A DNA stretch of 58,080 nucleotides from Spirochaetales bacterium (GTDB lineage Bacteria; Spirochaetota; Spirochaetia; Treponematales; Treponemataceae), in assembly GCA_030540405.1 (NCBI GenBank), contig JAUNWH010000011.1, forward strand, positions 1-58,080. Reading direction: 5' to 3'. How positions within the stretch are numbered: the stretch's first letter is position 1; each line of letters opens with the position of its first letter. Positions 7,787-17,288 of this stretch are shown here, piece by piece. A model generated the notes under the pieces. The model did no database searches, was not told the DNA's origin, and worked only from the letters and a program-made list of their open reading frames with translations. The translations under genes were made by a program, and so were the position numbers.

Positions 7787-9332
7787 TATTTTAACTTGTG
7801 ATGACGAGCAGATTATGATTGACTCGCTTGAGTTTATAATCAGAAAAAATTTTGAAGGGCAGGTGAATTTGTTTTCTGCATTGTCTGGAAGCGATGCGGT
7901 TTCTATTGTGAGCCGGGAAAAAATCGACATAATTTTTATGGACATAAATATGCCTGGAATGAGCGGACTTGATGCTATCAGCTGTATAAAAAGCCTCAAG
8001 CCTTCCGCAGTGATTATTGTCTTGAGCGCATTTGATAAATTTCAGTATGCGCAGGAAGCCATGAACATTGGGGCGTACAAATATATTACAAAGCCTGTGA
8101 ACCGAAACATTGTAATTCAAACTGTGCGCAATGCCATGAATCTTGTTGACGAGCGCAACGGAACGGCATCTGGAAATTTGGAGCTTCAGAAAAAACTGGA
8201 TATTGTCTACCCGATGATTGAAAGCGATTTTATTTATTCGTGCATTTTCAGCAAGGCGAAGAACGAAGACTTTAAAAGTTATCTTGACTATTTTAACATG
8301 AAAGTTGATGAATATTTTTTTGCCTGCATAGAAATTCCCGGTTCTGAAAAAAATATATACGAAGCTTGTGCAAAAATCAGAAAAATTATTTCGCAAAAGT
8401 TTAAATGCTTGGCTGGATCATTTATGACAAATAGAGTTGCCGTGTTTGTTTCTATGGAAAAATCTGCGGAAAATTTTGAGGATGATTTTCATCCTGCGGC
8501 AAGGGAAATATTTACGCTTTTGTCTGTGGAAATCGGGCAGAAGCTTAGGGCTGGAATAAGCAATGTTTGCGATAAGATTGAAGAAGTTTCTGTCCGCTGC
8601 AAAGATGCGATTCAGGCTTTGAACAGAACTTTTCCAGACGGAGGTCTTTTGTTTGCAGATGAGCTTTTGAATTCCTCTAGCGGCGATGAAAAAATTCAGG
8701 AGTTGTGCGAGCGCATTTTGAACCGCTTAAAACTTGGCGATGCTGGCGGAGTTCAGTTTTTGGCGGAGCTTTACGAGCAGAATTTTCCGTTGGATAAAAT
8801 AAAAGGAAACATTTTTGAAATTTTGATTGGAGCAAAGAATTCCGCAAAGTCTGCAGGTTCTTCCTGGAAAAATGCTGCGTTTGAAAATATTTTTTCTGAC
8901 TTGAACAATATTGACTCCAAGGCGGAGCTTTTGAATTTTTTTAAGAACAGGCTTTCCGAGTGCACGGCTTTTATTTGCAGTTCAAAAGATGAAAGGGAAA
9001 ATCCGCTTGTAAAAAAAGTCTTTGGATATATTCAGGAACATATTGCAGAAAATTTTTCACTTGATGATGTGGCTTCTTTTGCAGGTGTAAGTTCTTTTTA
9101 TTTGAGTAAACTTTTTAAAGAAGAAACCGGCGAAACTTTTATAAACTATGTAACGGACAGGCGGCTGGAAAAAGGTCGGCTCATGCTTTGTGAAACCGAG
9201 CTTTCTATAAAAGAAATTTCTGCGGAAATTGGCTACAACGATCAGAATTATTTCAGCAGAATTTTTAAGAACAAGTTTGGAATTTCGCCTAGTGATTTTA
9301 GAAACACAAATAGAAATTCGGAGTCCTTATGA
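7779..9332 (+). CDS. YesN-type response regulator with AraC DNA-binding domain
   Basis: A 517-residue response regulator. The receiver domain (1-120) has the acidic pair in CDDEQ, phospho-acceptor Asp55 in FMDINMPGMSG, and the conserved Lys in YITKP. A middle region (about 150-390) is of unknown type. The C-terminal AraC domain has two helix-turn-helix motifs: FSLDDVASFAGVSSFYLSKLF and IKEISAEIGYNDQNYFSRIF. It probably activates sugar uptake genes when phosphorylated by the kinase encoded just before it. Confidence 0.9.
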   Translation: MYNILTCDDEQIMIDSLEFIIRKNFEGQVNLFSALSGSDAVSIVSREKIDIIFMDINMPGMSGLDAISCIKSLKPSAVIIVLSAFDKFQYAQEAMNIGAYKYITKPVNRNIVIQTVRNAMNLVDERNGTASGNLELQKKLDIVYPMIESDFIYSCIFSKAKNEDFKSYLDYFNMKVDEYFFACIEIPGSEKNIYEACAKIRKIISQKFKCLAGSFMTNRVAVFVSMEKSAENFEDDFHPAAREIFTLLSVEIGQKLRAGISNVCDKIEEVSVRCKDAIQALNRTFPDGGLLFADELLNSSSGDEKIQELCERILNRLKLGDAGGVQFLAELYEQNFPLDKIKGNIFEILIGAKNSAKSAGSSWKNAAFENIFSDLNNIDSKAELLNFFKNRLSECTAFICSSKDERENPLVKKVFGYIQEHIAENFSLDDVASFAGVSSFYLSKLFKEETGETFINYVTDRRLEKGRLMLCETELSIKEISAEIGYNDQNYFSRIFKNKFGISPSDFRNTNRNSESL

Positions 9333-10366
9333 AAAAAACTTTTTTAGTTTTGGCGGTTTTGCTTGCATTTATTTTTTCCGGATGCGCAAAGAGCAAGAGA
9401 ACTTTTTCTGTGCAGAAGCAAAATTCTTTTGTGGATGAAAAGAAAACTACAATCGGATTTTCTATAGACACTCTTGCAATTGAACGGTGGCAGAGGGATT
9501 TGGATGTTTTTATGGCGCGTGCAAGAGATTTTGATGCGGATGTTATTGTTCAGAATGCGGGCAACAATGTTGAAGTTCAGAAAAAGCAGCTCATGTATCT
9601 TCTGGATAAAAATGTGGATGTGGTTGTTGTTCTTGCAAAAGTCGCAGATTCTCTTAAAGATGAAATTGAAAAAATCCGCGCAAAAAATATTCCTGTCATT
9701 GCTTACGACCGCCTGATTTTGAACACAAAAATTGATTTGTACATTACGATTGATTCTGGACAAGTCGGCGTGATTATGGGAAAAGAACTTCAGCATATTG
9801 CGCCTTTGCGAAACTGGCTTTGCATTTTGGGACCGCAGGAAGATTACAACATGGAAATGCTTTCGCGCGGACTTAGCGGAACTATAAAAACTTCCTTGCC
9901 GGTTATAAATGAAATTTTTTACACTCAGGACTGGAACTATGATTTGTCCCGGCAGAAAATGCTTGACGTGATTACAAGCGGAAAAATTCCGGGTGCGATT
10001 ATCTGCGGAAACGATGCGGTTGCGGATAGCGTGATTTCTGTTTTGCAGGCTTACTATCCGGATAAGCATATTCCAATTTGCGGGCAAGACGCTGACATTG
10101 CCGCTTGCCAAAATATTGTACGCGGACTTCAAGACTTTACTGTTTACAAGCCGATTGTGGATCTTGCCAGAACCGCCGCTGAAATTTCAGTGAGAGTTGC
10201 ACGCGGAGAAAAAATCCAATCGCTTTCTAATTTAAAATCAATCGACAATAAGTTTGCAGAAATTCCTGCGATTCTTTTAAAGCCTGTGCTTGTTACAAAA
10301 AGCAACATGGACGATGTTATAATTGATTCCGGTTTTCATACTTATGGTGAAGTTTACATGGAATAG
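9329..10366 (+). CDS. XylF-like sugar-binding lipoprotein
   Basis: A 345-residue lipoprotein; the lipobox is FSGC, with Cys at residue 19. The mature part matches D-xylose-binding protein XylF features: TIGFSIDTLAIERWQRDLD, repeated VVVVLAK and IPVIAYDRL segments, then ICGNDAVADSV and ICGQDADIAACQNI. It overlaps the response-regulator gene by 4 bp and no ABC permease or ATPase gene follows. It is therefore more likely a sensory ligand-binding protein than a transport component (inference). The real sugar could differ from xylose. Confidence 0.8.
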   Translation: MKKTFLVLAVLLAFIFSGCAKSKRTFSVQKQNSFVDEKKTTIGFSIDTLAIERWQRDLDVFMARARDFDADVIVQNAGNNVEVQKKQLMYLLDKNVDVVVVLAKVADSLKDEIEKIRAKNIPVIAYDRLILNTKIDLYITIDSGQVGVIMGKELQHIAPLRNWLCILGPQEDYNMEMLSRGLSGTIKTSLPVINEIFYTQDWNYDLSRQKMLDVITSGKIPGAIICGNDAVADSVISVLQAYYPDKHIPICGQDADIAACQNIVRGLQDFTVYKPIVDLARTAAEISVRVARGEKIQSLSNLKSIDNKFAEIPAILLKPVLVTKSNMDDVIIDSGFHTYGEVYME

Positions 10367-10381
10367 TTTTATAGATATAAT
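10353..10381 (+). promoter_or_regulatory. Predicted promoter of the moxR-bat operon
   Basis: TTTACA (10353-10358), 17-nt spacer, TATAAT (10376-10381). The -35 lies in the last codons of the preceding gene. Start of transcription would be near 10388, leaving a leader of about 23 nt before the moxR ATG. Confidence 0.6.
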
Positions 10382-10410
10382 TGTTGCAAAAAGGAAAAGT
10401 TGGGGTTCAA

Positions 10411-11400
10411 ATGAAAGTTGTTACAAAAGCTGAACTTGATGAATGTTTTGATTATATAAATAAATGCCGCGCGGAAGTTGCAAAGCGCGTTGTTGGTCAG
10501 AAAGATGTTGTGGACGGAATTATCACGGCTCTTATTGCAGGCGGACATGTTCTTCTTGAAGGCGTTCCGGGGCTTGCAAAAACATTGGCGGTAAAAACTT
10601 TTGCTGATGTTTCAGGACTTGAATATAAAAGAATTCAGTTTACGCCGGATCTTCTTCCTGCTGATGTTAGCGGAACACTTATTTATGAGCAGGGCACTGG
10701 AAAATTTTCTGTTAGGAAAGGACCTGTGTTTTCAAATCTTGTTCTTGCGGATGAAATAAACCGTGCGCCGGCAAAAGTTCAGTCTGCTCTGCTTGAGGCT
10801 ATGGCTGAGCATCAGGTTACAATCGGCGAAACTACTTACAAGTTGAACGAGCCGTTTTTTGTTCTTGCCACACAAAATCCGATTGAGCAGGAAGGAACTT
10901 ATAGTCTTCCAGAAGCTGAGCTTGACCGTTTTTTGCTTAAGCTTCTTATTTCATATCCTACGCCGGAAGAAGAGATTTCAATTATAAAGTCGGAAGGCAG
11001 GGCAGATGAAATTCCCGTGAACAAAGTTTTTTCCGCGGCTGCTCTTCAAAAATGCCGGGATGCTGTGGACGCTGTTACTGTTGCCGACAAAATGCTTGCC
11101 TACATAGTTTCGATTGTGAACTTTACAAGAGCCGATGTCGCATTAAAAATGAACCGCCGAAATGACATTCAGCGTTACATTTCATTTGGAGTTTCTCCTC
11201 GCGCGGGAATTGCTCTTTTAAGATGTGCAAAAGTTCATGCGCTTTTTGAAAACAGAAGCTTTGTTCTTGCGGAAGATGTTCAGGCTGTTGCAAAGCCGGT
11301 TTTAAGGCACAGGCTTGTTTTGAATTATGAAGCTGCTGCGGATAATATTTCTGCGGACAGCTTGATTTCAAAAATCATAGACTTGATGCCAGTTCCATGA
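10411..11400 (+). CDS. moxR: MoxR-type AAA+ ATPase
   Basis: 329 residues from the ATG at 10411; a TTG at 10381 is in frame but overlaps the -10 box. Features are Walker A (LLEGVPGLAKT), Walker B (LVLADEINRAP), ALLEAMAEHQVT, the sensor FVLATQNPIEQEGTYSLPEAELDRF, and a C-terminal lid with FGVSPRAGIALLR. MoxR ATPases act as chaperone-like partners of von Willebrand A proteins. Here it heads the Bat operon, like its relatives in Leptospira and Bacteroides. The stop codon overlaps the DUF58 start by 4 bp. Confidence 0.92.
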   Translation: MKVVTKAELDECFDYINKCRAEVAKRVVGQKDVVDGIITALIAGGHVLLEGVPGLAKTLAVKTFADVSGLEYKRIQFTPDLLPADVSGTLIYEQGTGKFSVRKGPVFSNLVLADEINRAPAKVQSALLEAMAEHQVTIGETTYKLNEPFFVLATQNPIEQEGTYSLPEAELDRFLLKLLISYPTPEEEISIIKSEGRADEIPVNKVFSAAALQKCRDAVDAVTVADKMLAYIVSIVNFTRADVALKMNRRNDIQRYISFGVSPRAGIALLRCAKVHALFENRSFVLAEDVQAVAKPVLRHRLVLNYEAAADNISADSLISKIIDLMPVP

Positions 11401-12275
11401 GAAACGACATAAGCCGCCGTGCTTCCCTTTTGCATTTGTCTTCTCTTTCTCTTGCTGAAAAAATGAAAAGCGGTTCATTCCGTTCGCTTTACCGTGGACG
11501 AGGAATTGAATTCAGCGGAGTCCGTGAATATCTTCGCGGTGATGATGTGCGCGCAATCGATTGGAATGTTACGGCAAGAATGGGAAAGCCCTTTGTAAAA
11601 GTTTTTGAAGAAGAGCGTGAACTTGATGTCTTTATAGTTGCCGACGCTTCTCTTTCCATGTGCGTGGGAACAAGCCAGCAGACAAAACTTGAAAAAGCAA
11701 TGGAGTGCGCTTCTCTTTTGACGCTTGCTTCATTTTATAATTCCAGTCCTGTTGGAGCGGTTGTTTTTGACGGCGAGCTTGAATTTTTTTGTTCCCCGGA
11801 ATCTGGAAAAAAACATTCGCTAATGCTTCTGTCTCACTTTGAACTTGATAGGAAAAAACAAAAGCCTGGTTCTGTTCTTGACTGTGCGCTTAGAGGAGCA
11901 GAAAAACTTTTAAAGAAAAGAAGTCTTGTTTTTGTTATTTCTGATTTTAGGGCTGCGGAATGGCAGGCTTCTTTTGCACGTCTTTGCCAAAAAAATGATG
12001 TTATTGCAATAAAGATTGTTGATTCTTCTGATGACAATATTCCTTCTGTTGGCTCTGTTCTTTTTTCAGATCCAGAAACAGGATACGAAGCTGTTCTTCC
12101 GACTTCAAGCCAGAAATTTATCCGTGGGTGGAGAGAAGAAAATGAACAGCGCAATGAAAACTGGTTTAAGGAATGCGCGCGCCACGGAGGAATTCCTTTG
12201 TTTATAAGCACTGTTCAAGATCCTGCCGCAGAACTTATAAAATTTTTCAGCAGCAGGCACAGACATTCGTTTTAG
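11397..12275 (+). CDS. DUF58 domain protein of the Bat operon
   Basis: A 292-residue cytosolic DUF58 protein. It has the diagnostic RGRGIEFSGVREY and RGDDVRAIDWNVTARMGKPFVK, followed by a vWA-like core beginning VFIVADASLSM. DUF58 proteins almost always follow MoxR. Their exact role is unknown; they are thought to act with the vWA proteins. Start ATG overlaps moxR (ATGA). Confidence 0.9.
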   Translation: MRNDISRRASLLHLSSLSLAEKMKSGSFRSLYRGRGIEFSGVREYLRGDDVRAIDWNVTARMGKPFVKVFEEERELDVFIVADASLSMCVGTSQQTKLEKAMECASLLTLASFYNSSPVGAVVFDGELEFFCSPESGKKHSLMLLSHFELDRKKQKPGSVLDCALRGAEKLLKKRSLVFVISDFRAAEWQASFARLCQKNDVIAIKIVDSSDDNIPSVGSVLFSDPETGYEAVLPTSSQKFIRGWREENEQRNENWFKECARHGGIPLFISTVQDPAAELIKFFSSRHRHSF

Positions 12276-12284
12276 GAAAATGGC

Positions 12285-13316
12285 ATGAAAAAAAATCTTT
12301 GCTTTGTTTTTGGCTTGTGCTTTTTTATTCAGTTTTTAACTGCTCAGAATTCAAATGAAAACGCATCGTCTTTTGGAACGCAAGTTATGGTTCCGCGCGA
12401 TGTCTTCATTGGCGACAGTGGACAGATTCAATATTCATTTAGAACACCTGTGGATTTTTTTTCTTTTGCAGATCCGTCAATGATAAAAGATGAAGTGCTT
12501 TCGCTAAATCTTTCTTCAAATGATTTTTTAGAAAACCCGGACGATTGCCTTGTTATAAAATCAATTCTTGTTAGAAACGGCGTAAATTACAATCTTTGCA
12601 TAACGATAATTCCATGGAAAACTGGAACAATAAAATTTAAAGAATTCAGCTTGGAAAAATTTTGCAGCGGACAAAAAAAAAATGCGCAGGAAAATGTTGA
12701 TTTTAGAATTCAGCTTGCGCCGGTTACAATTCTTTCGCTTGTAGAAAAACTTGAAGTAAATAATTTAAAGTCTCCGCAAGCTCCTCTTTTGCTTCCTAAC
12801 ACAAATTATTTTTTGTGGATTGCAGGCTTTTTAGTCGCCGGATTATTTTCATTATCTTGCATTGTTCTGATAAGGCTTCCGCATATTTTGAAAAAACTGA
12901 AATTTTTAAGAGAACAGTTTGAACTTTACAGAAATGCAAAACGGACAAAGAAAAAACTTTCTGCGCTTTTAAAAAAGAAAATTGACGACAAAGACTTTTG
13001 CGAAAAATGGCAGCTTGCAATCCGCGAGTATTTGGAATTTAGATTTGCAGTTTCATTTTGTTCTGTGCCTGGAAAAAATGTCGGCGCAAAAATATTTTAT
13101 ATAATGAACGGTCTTGCAGGAGAAAAAGTGTCCGAAGCAATTGAATCTCTTTCATGTTTTTTTGTGCGCACTGACTACATTCGGTTTGCAAGCGGTTCAA
13201 TTGATTCTAAGCTTTTGCCAGCGGAAAGTCATCAGGCTTTATTTGTAAAAGGTGAAAAAAAGTCAATGGTTGTGGAAACTTGCAAGATAATTGATTTGCT
13301 AGAAAAAGGGGAATAG
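12285..13316 (+). CDS. Bat operon membrane protein, DUF4381-like
   Basis: A 343-residue protein. Residues 1-20 form a signal peptide ending TAQ. A periplasmic beta-rich domain runs to about 165, a single membrane span lies at about 175-198 (FLWIAGFLVAGLFSLSCIVLI), and a basic, helical cytosolic tail follows. This topology and its place between DUF58 and BatA match the DUF4381-like proteins of Bat operons. Function unknown. Start is 9 nt after the DUF58 stop. Confidence 0.65.
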   Translation: MKKNLCFVFGLCFFIQFLTAQNSNENASSFGTQVMVPRDVFIGDSGQIQYSFRTPVDFFSFADPSMIKDEVLSLNLSSNDFLENPDDCLVIKSILVRNGVNYNLCITIIPWKTGTIKFKEFSLEKFCSGQKKNAQENVDFRIQLAPVTILSLVEKLEVNNLKSPQAPLLLPNTNYFLWIAGFLVAGLFSLSCIVLIRLPHILKKLKFLREQFELYRNAKRTKKKLSALLKKKIDDKDFCEKWQLAIREYLEFRFAVSFCSVPGKNVGAKIFYIMNGLAGEKVSEAIESLSCFFVRTDYIRFASGSIDSKLLPAESHQALFVKGEKKSMVVETCKIIDLLEKGE

Positions 13317-13325
13317 GAGAAAAAA

Positions 13326-14327
13326 GTGTTTGAATTTGAAAATCCTCCGGCATTTTTTCTTTTGCTTTTGATTCCGGTGCTTTATATTTTGCGCTATATA
13401 AAAATTTTTTCACGGCTTTCTTTGCCTTTGAATTTAAGCGACTGGAATGGAAGCAATTTTAAGTGGAAAGGAAATGCAAGGAAATTTCTTTCTGTTTTTG
13501 GAAGAGCGGTTTGCGTCTTGTTTTATATTTGTCTTGTTTTTGCATATGCGGATCCTGTCTTTCATCTTCAGCAAAAAGTTTATTCTTCAAAAGGCGCGTC
13601 AGTTGTTTTTGTTTTGGATGTGAGCCCTTCAATGGCGGCAAAAGATATTGGTTCACAAAGCCGTCTTGAAGCCGCAAAAAATTCCATTGTTTCAATGGTG
13701 GAAATGAATGGCGGCGCGGAACTTGGGCTTGTTGTAATGGCTGAAAATGCTGCTGTTTTAGTTCCTCCTACAATGGACAGAAAATTCTTTTTGAACCGGC
13801 TAAAAACTGTAAGTGTCGGGGAACTTGGAGACGGAACTGCTATTGGAACAGGTCTTAGCTGCGCAATTTATCATCTTGAAAAATCAAAGTCGCCAAAAAA
13901 GAGCATTGTCCTTATCACTGACGGAGAAAACAATTCAGGCACGGTTCATCCTCATACTGCGGCTCGTCTTGCCGTGAACAAAGATATTTCGCTTTACATT
14001 CTTGGCGTGGGAACAAGGGGCGTTGTTCCAATTGATTACGTAGATCCAAAGTCAAATAAAATTTATTCAGGCTATCTTGAATCAAAATTTGACACATCTT
14101 CAATTGCACGGATTGCGTCAGAGGGAAATGGAAAATTTTTTGAGATTGAATCTCTTTCCGCATTGTCGCAAGCTGTTTCTTCAATTTCAAAAAATGAAAA
14201 TGTTGCGCAAAGCTATTACATAAAAAATCAGGATATATTTTATTACAGACAATTTTTGATTGCTGCTGTTGTTTTGGCTTGCCTTGCCTGGATTGTGCGC
14301 AGATTTCTTCTGCAGGAGACTTTATGA
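13326..14327 (+). CDS. batA: BatA-like von Willebrand A membrane protein
   Basis: 333 residues with a GTG start preceded by AGGAG. The N-terminal membrane spans (about 10-25 and 55-75) are followed by a vWA domain. It has an intact MIDAS motif (LDVSPSMAAKD), the later Thr in GDGTAIGTGL, and the Asp in LITDGENNSG. A C-terminal membrane span lies at about 304-325. BatA-type proteins were linked to aerotolerance or stress survival in Bacteroides and Leptospira. It ends in a 4-bp overlap with the next gene. Confidence 0.88.
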   Translation: MFEFENPPAFFLLLLIPVLYILRYIKIFSRLSLPLNLSDWNGSNFKWKGNARKFLSVFGRAVCVLFYICLVFAYADPVFHLQQKVYSSKGASVVFVLDVSPSMAAKDIGSQSRLEAAKNSIVSMVEMNGGAELGLVVMAENAAVLVPPTMDRKFFLNRLKTVSVGELGDGTAIGTGLSCAIYHLEKSKSPKKSIVLITDGENNSGTVHPHTAARLAVNKDISLYILGVGTRGVVPIDYVDPKSNKIYSGYLESKFDTSSIARIASEGNGKFFEIESLSALSQAVSSISKNENVAQSYYIKNQDIFYYRQFLIAAVVLACLAWIVRRFLLQETL

Positions 14328-15940
14328 ATTTTTCTGTTGAAAATCCATTTATGTTTTATCTTTTTATTCCTCTTGCCTTTGCGCTTGTTTTTGTTGTGGC
14401 GCGTTATCTTCGCTTAAGAAAAAATATCTGCGGAAAAGTTTTTGAATTTAAAAATGGCTCTTTTAGAATTTCAGTTTGTTTTTGGAGCAGAACTTTTTTT
14501 AGATTTTTAAGCGGAATTTGTGTTGTTCTTGCGCTTGCAGGAATTTCATTTGGAACGGATTCTGTGCCTGTCCAGAAAAATGGAAAAGCCGTGTCTCTTG
14601 TGTTTGACATTTCTTATAGCATGGAAGCAAAAGATGCGCCCGGCGGAATTTCAAGGCTTCAAGCAGTTTCAAGTTATGCAAGTGAGCTTTTGGACAGAAT
14701 GAACGGATGCGCGGTTTCTGCTGTTCTTGCGAAGGGAGATGGAATTATTGCAGTTCCGCTTACAGAAGATTTTCAGAGCGTAAGAAGTTTAATAGAAAAT
14801 CTTTCGCCCTTGCTTATGACTTCCGAGGGAACGAGCCTTGGCAATGGAATAAAATCCGCGCTTTCTTCGTTTCCAGAGCAATCTTCCGCAGCTTCGTTTA
14901 TCTGGCTTTTTACCGACTGCGAGGAAACTGACAGCAGCCTTCAGACTTCTCTTTCTGAGTGTTTAAAAGCTGGAATTCCAGTTGTGATTATTGGATTCGG
15001 TTCTGAGCGTGAAAGTGAAATTTTTGCAGGCGACGGAATTACAAAAGTAAAAACAGCTTTAAGATCCGGCAGTGTTGAAAAAATGATTTTGTCTTTAAAA
15101 GAGAAATTTATTTCATCCAAAAGAAATAACTCTGCGCCTTCTGTTGTTTACATCGATGCTTCGGAAATGGGATCTGCCGCTGCAATTTTAAAAATGCTTG
15201 ACCTTAACGGTTCGTTGCCGTCGGTTTCTTACGAGGTTCAGAACACGCAGCGTTACGGACTTTTTATTTCGCTTGCAATTTTATTTTTCCTTGCTTCGAT
15301 TATTTTTGGTGAGCTTGATATTGCAGGCGGAAAGAAAAAATTGATTTCATCAGTTTCCGCAGCTTCTCTTGTTTTTTTGTTTACAGGATGTTCACCGCGC
15401 TTTTATGATGGCATGAGAATTTTTGAAGGAAAACTTGACTGGTCTAAACAGGATTATCAAAATGCAGTCGGAGATTTTTTGGAAACAGCCTCAAATGCAG
15501 AAGTCCGCGGAGACTTCCTTGTTGAGCAATATGCGGTTTTTGGGCTTGGCTCAACTTACCTTATGCAAGGTGAAACTGACGCCGCATTAAAAAGATTTTC
15601 GCAAGTGTATGAAAGCGCTCCAGATAAAATAAAATTTGCAATTCTTTATAACTCTGGAATAATTGCGCATCGCAACGGAGATTATAAAGCCGCAACTGAT
15701 TTTTTTAAAAAAGCTATTTTAATAGACAGTACAAGCATAAACGCAAAAATCAATCTTGAGCTTTCTCTAAGGGAAAATTCAGAGCATTCAAGAGACGCAG
15801 CGCAGGAACTTGTGCCTTTGTCGGAAAATAAAGAAGAGCAGAATATTCAAAATGCTCTTTATTCTATAATTCGGGAGGATGAAAGACAGCAATGGAAAAA
15901 TATGCAAAAAGATTCAGAACGGACTTCCCGCGATTATTAA
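14324..15940 (+). CDS. batB: BatB-BatC fusion: vWA domain plus TPR repeats
   Basis: 538 residues from the ATG at 14324, which overlaps the batA stop (ATGA); an in-frame TTG at 14279 is rejected. The N-terminal half is BatB-like: two membrane spans, then a vWA domain with MIDAS FDISYSMEAKD, TSLGNGIKSAL and WLFTDCEETD. A third span is near residue 320. After LFTGCSPRF, residues about 370-500 carry TPR helices (FGLGSTYLMQGETDAAL, YNSGIIAHRNGDYKAATDFF). In Leptospira BatB and BatC are separate; here the TPR part is fused. Confidence 0.85.
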   Translation: MNFSVENPFMFYLFIPLAFALVFVVARYLRLRKNICGKVFEFKNGSFRISVCFWSRTFFRFLSGICVVLALAGISFGTDSVPVQKNGKAVSLVFDISYSMEAKDAPGGISRLQAVSSYASELLDRMNGCAVSAVLAKGDGIIAVPLTEDFQSVRSLIENLSPLLMTSEGTSLGNGIKSALSSFPEQSSAASFIWLFTDCEETDSSLQTSLSECLKAGIPVVIIGFGSERESEIFAGDGITKVKTALRSGSVEKMILSLKEKFISSKRNNSAPSVVYIDASEMGSAAAILKMLDLNGSLPSVSYEVQNTQRYGLFISLAILFFLASIIFGELDIAGGKKKLISSVSAASLVFLFTGCSPRFYDGMRIFEGKLDWSKQDYQNAVGDFLETASNAEVRGDFLVEQYAVFGLGSTYLMQGETDAALKRFSQVYESAPDKIKFAILYNSGIIAHRNGDYKAATDFFKKAILIDSTSINAKINLELSLRENSEHSRDAAQELVPLSENKEEQNIQNALYSIIREDERQQWKNMQKDSERTSRDY

Positions 15941-17274
15941 TTTTTGTTTTGTTTTTTGCGCAGGCATTTTCTGTTTTTGCAAAGCCAGTTTCATGGAACT
16001 ATTTATGGAGCTTGCGGTTCAGGCAAAATCAGGAAACTTTATTTACAGAAACAGACAACTCATTTTATGTTGAAATAGAAGGCGTTACTCCAGACAGCAT
16101 TCAGCTTGCAGTGAATTCTCTTCCGCATAATGTAAGTTTTGTTTCTTCAAAAAAAGAAACTGTTATGATTAAAAGCGGAAACGGACAGAACGAAAAATAT
16201 TCAGCAGGAACAAGAATTACAATCTGGATGAAATTTTTAAAAACCGGATTTTATAAAATCAGTCCAATCGATCTTGTTATAAACGGAAGCTTTTATCAGA
16301 TTCCATTTAATCCTGTTGAAGTTTTTGAAAATCCAAAATTTATAAATCCGCAGGTTTCAGTTTCTTTCAATAATCTGAATATTTCTTCAAGAGGAAAAAC
16401 TGCTGAAGCTTATGAAGGCCAGCACATTATTTTTACCGTGAATGTGAAATATGCGAATTCTGTAAAAAATATTTTTTGGAATATTCCAGAAGATTCTGTA
16501 TTTAAAAAACTCCGGGAATTCAATTTTTTCAATGAAGATTCTTTTTCTACGGAATTCAAGCCCGTTGCTGTGTTTGACTGGCAGCCTTTAAAATCTGGAA
16601 ACTGGACTCTTCCTGAAATTTTTGTTACAGCAGTTTCGTATAACGGAACAATCAGCGATGTGAAATGTCCGCCTATTGCTTTTAAAGTTCATGAAAAAAA
16701 ATCAGCAGTCAACGAGCAAAAGCAGGAAAGTCCTTTTGCCTATGCTTTTATAGAGCCTTCAAATTATGATAAAAATGTTTCCAAGCCGGAAGCCAAAAAT
16801 TACGACATTTTAAATTTGATTGAGCTTCATAAAAAGGAACGGCATTCAATTCCATTTTTTAATTCAGCATTTAAAGAACGAAGACAAATTGAGCTTTCTG
16901 TTGGACTTTCTCCGTCTGGAGTTGAACCGAGCGTTGTTTTCTTTGGCATGATGTTTTTTGCTGTTTTTATTTTGCTGGCTGTTTCAGTTGTGCTTTTTAT
17001 TTTCAAGCGGAAAAAAACGTGTGCAATTTTTGTTTCTATATTTGTAACGCTTGCGGTTTTCTTGTCAATTTACGGATGCCATTTGTTCAGTTCCCGCGGA
17101 ATTTATGCAGGCGGATCAATGAGTCCAATTCCAGAAAAAACAGCTCCAACAGGTGTAACCATTCAGGCTGGAAGTGTTGTTTCTATAATAAGAACTGCGG
17201 GCGGTTGGATGTACATAAGGCACAATGATACTTACGGCTGGGTTTCTGCGGAAAATGTTTATCTAATAAAATAG
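15892..17274 (+). CDS. batD: BatD-like protein with C-terminal SH3b domain
   Basis: 460 residues. A signal peptide ends near VFAKPVSW. Tandem Ig-like beta domains follow (FTETDNSFYVEIEGVTPD onwards), then membrane spans near 350-375 and 380-400. The C-terminal SH3b-like domain (about 415-460) has GVTIQAGSVVSIIRTAGGWM and YGWVSAENV. BatD proteins are periplasmic partners of the vWA proteins; SH3b is usually found on BatE, so part of BatE may be fused here. The ATG lies 49 nt inside the previous gene with GGGAGG upstream. Confidence 0.8.
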   Translation: MEKYAKRFRTDFPRLLIFVLFFAQAFSVFAKPVSWNYLWSLRFRQNQETLFTETDNSFYVEIEGVTPDSIQLAVNSLPHNVSFVSSKKETVMIKSGNGQNEKYSAGTRITIWMKFLKTGFYKISPIDLVINGSFYQIPFNPVEVFENPKFINPQVSVSFNNLNISSRGKTAEAYEGQHIIFTVNVKYANSVKNIFWNIPEDSVFKKLREFNFFNEDSFSTEFKPVAVFDWQPLKSGNWTLPEIFVTAVSYNGTISDVKCPPIAFKVHEKKSAVNEQKQESPFAYAFIEPSNYDKNVSKPEAKNYDILNLIELHKKERHSIPFFNSAFKERRQIELSVGLSPSGVEPSVVFFGMMFFAVFILLAVSVVLFIFKRKKTCAIFVSIFVTLAVFLSIYGCHLFSSRGIYAGGSMSPIPEKTAPTGVTIQAGSVVSIIRTAGGWMYIRHNDTYGWVSAENVYLIK

Positions 17275-17288
17275 CAAGGAATTTAAAA

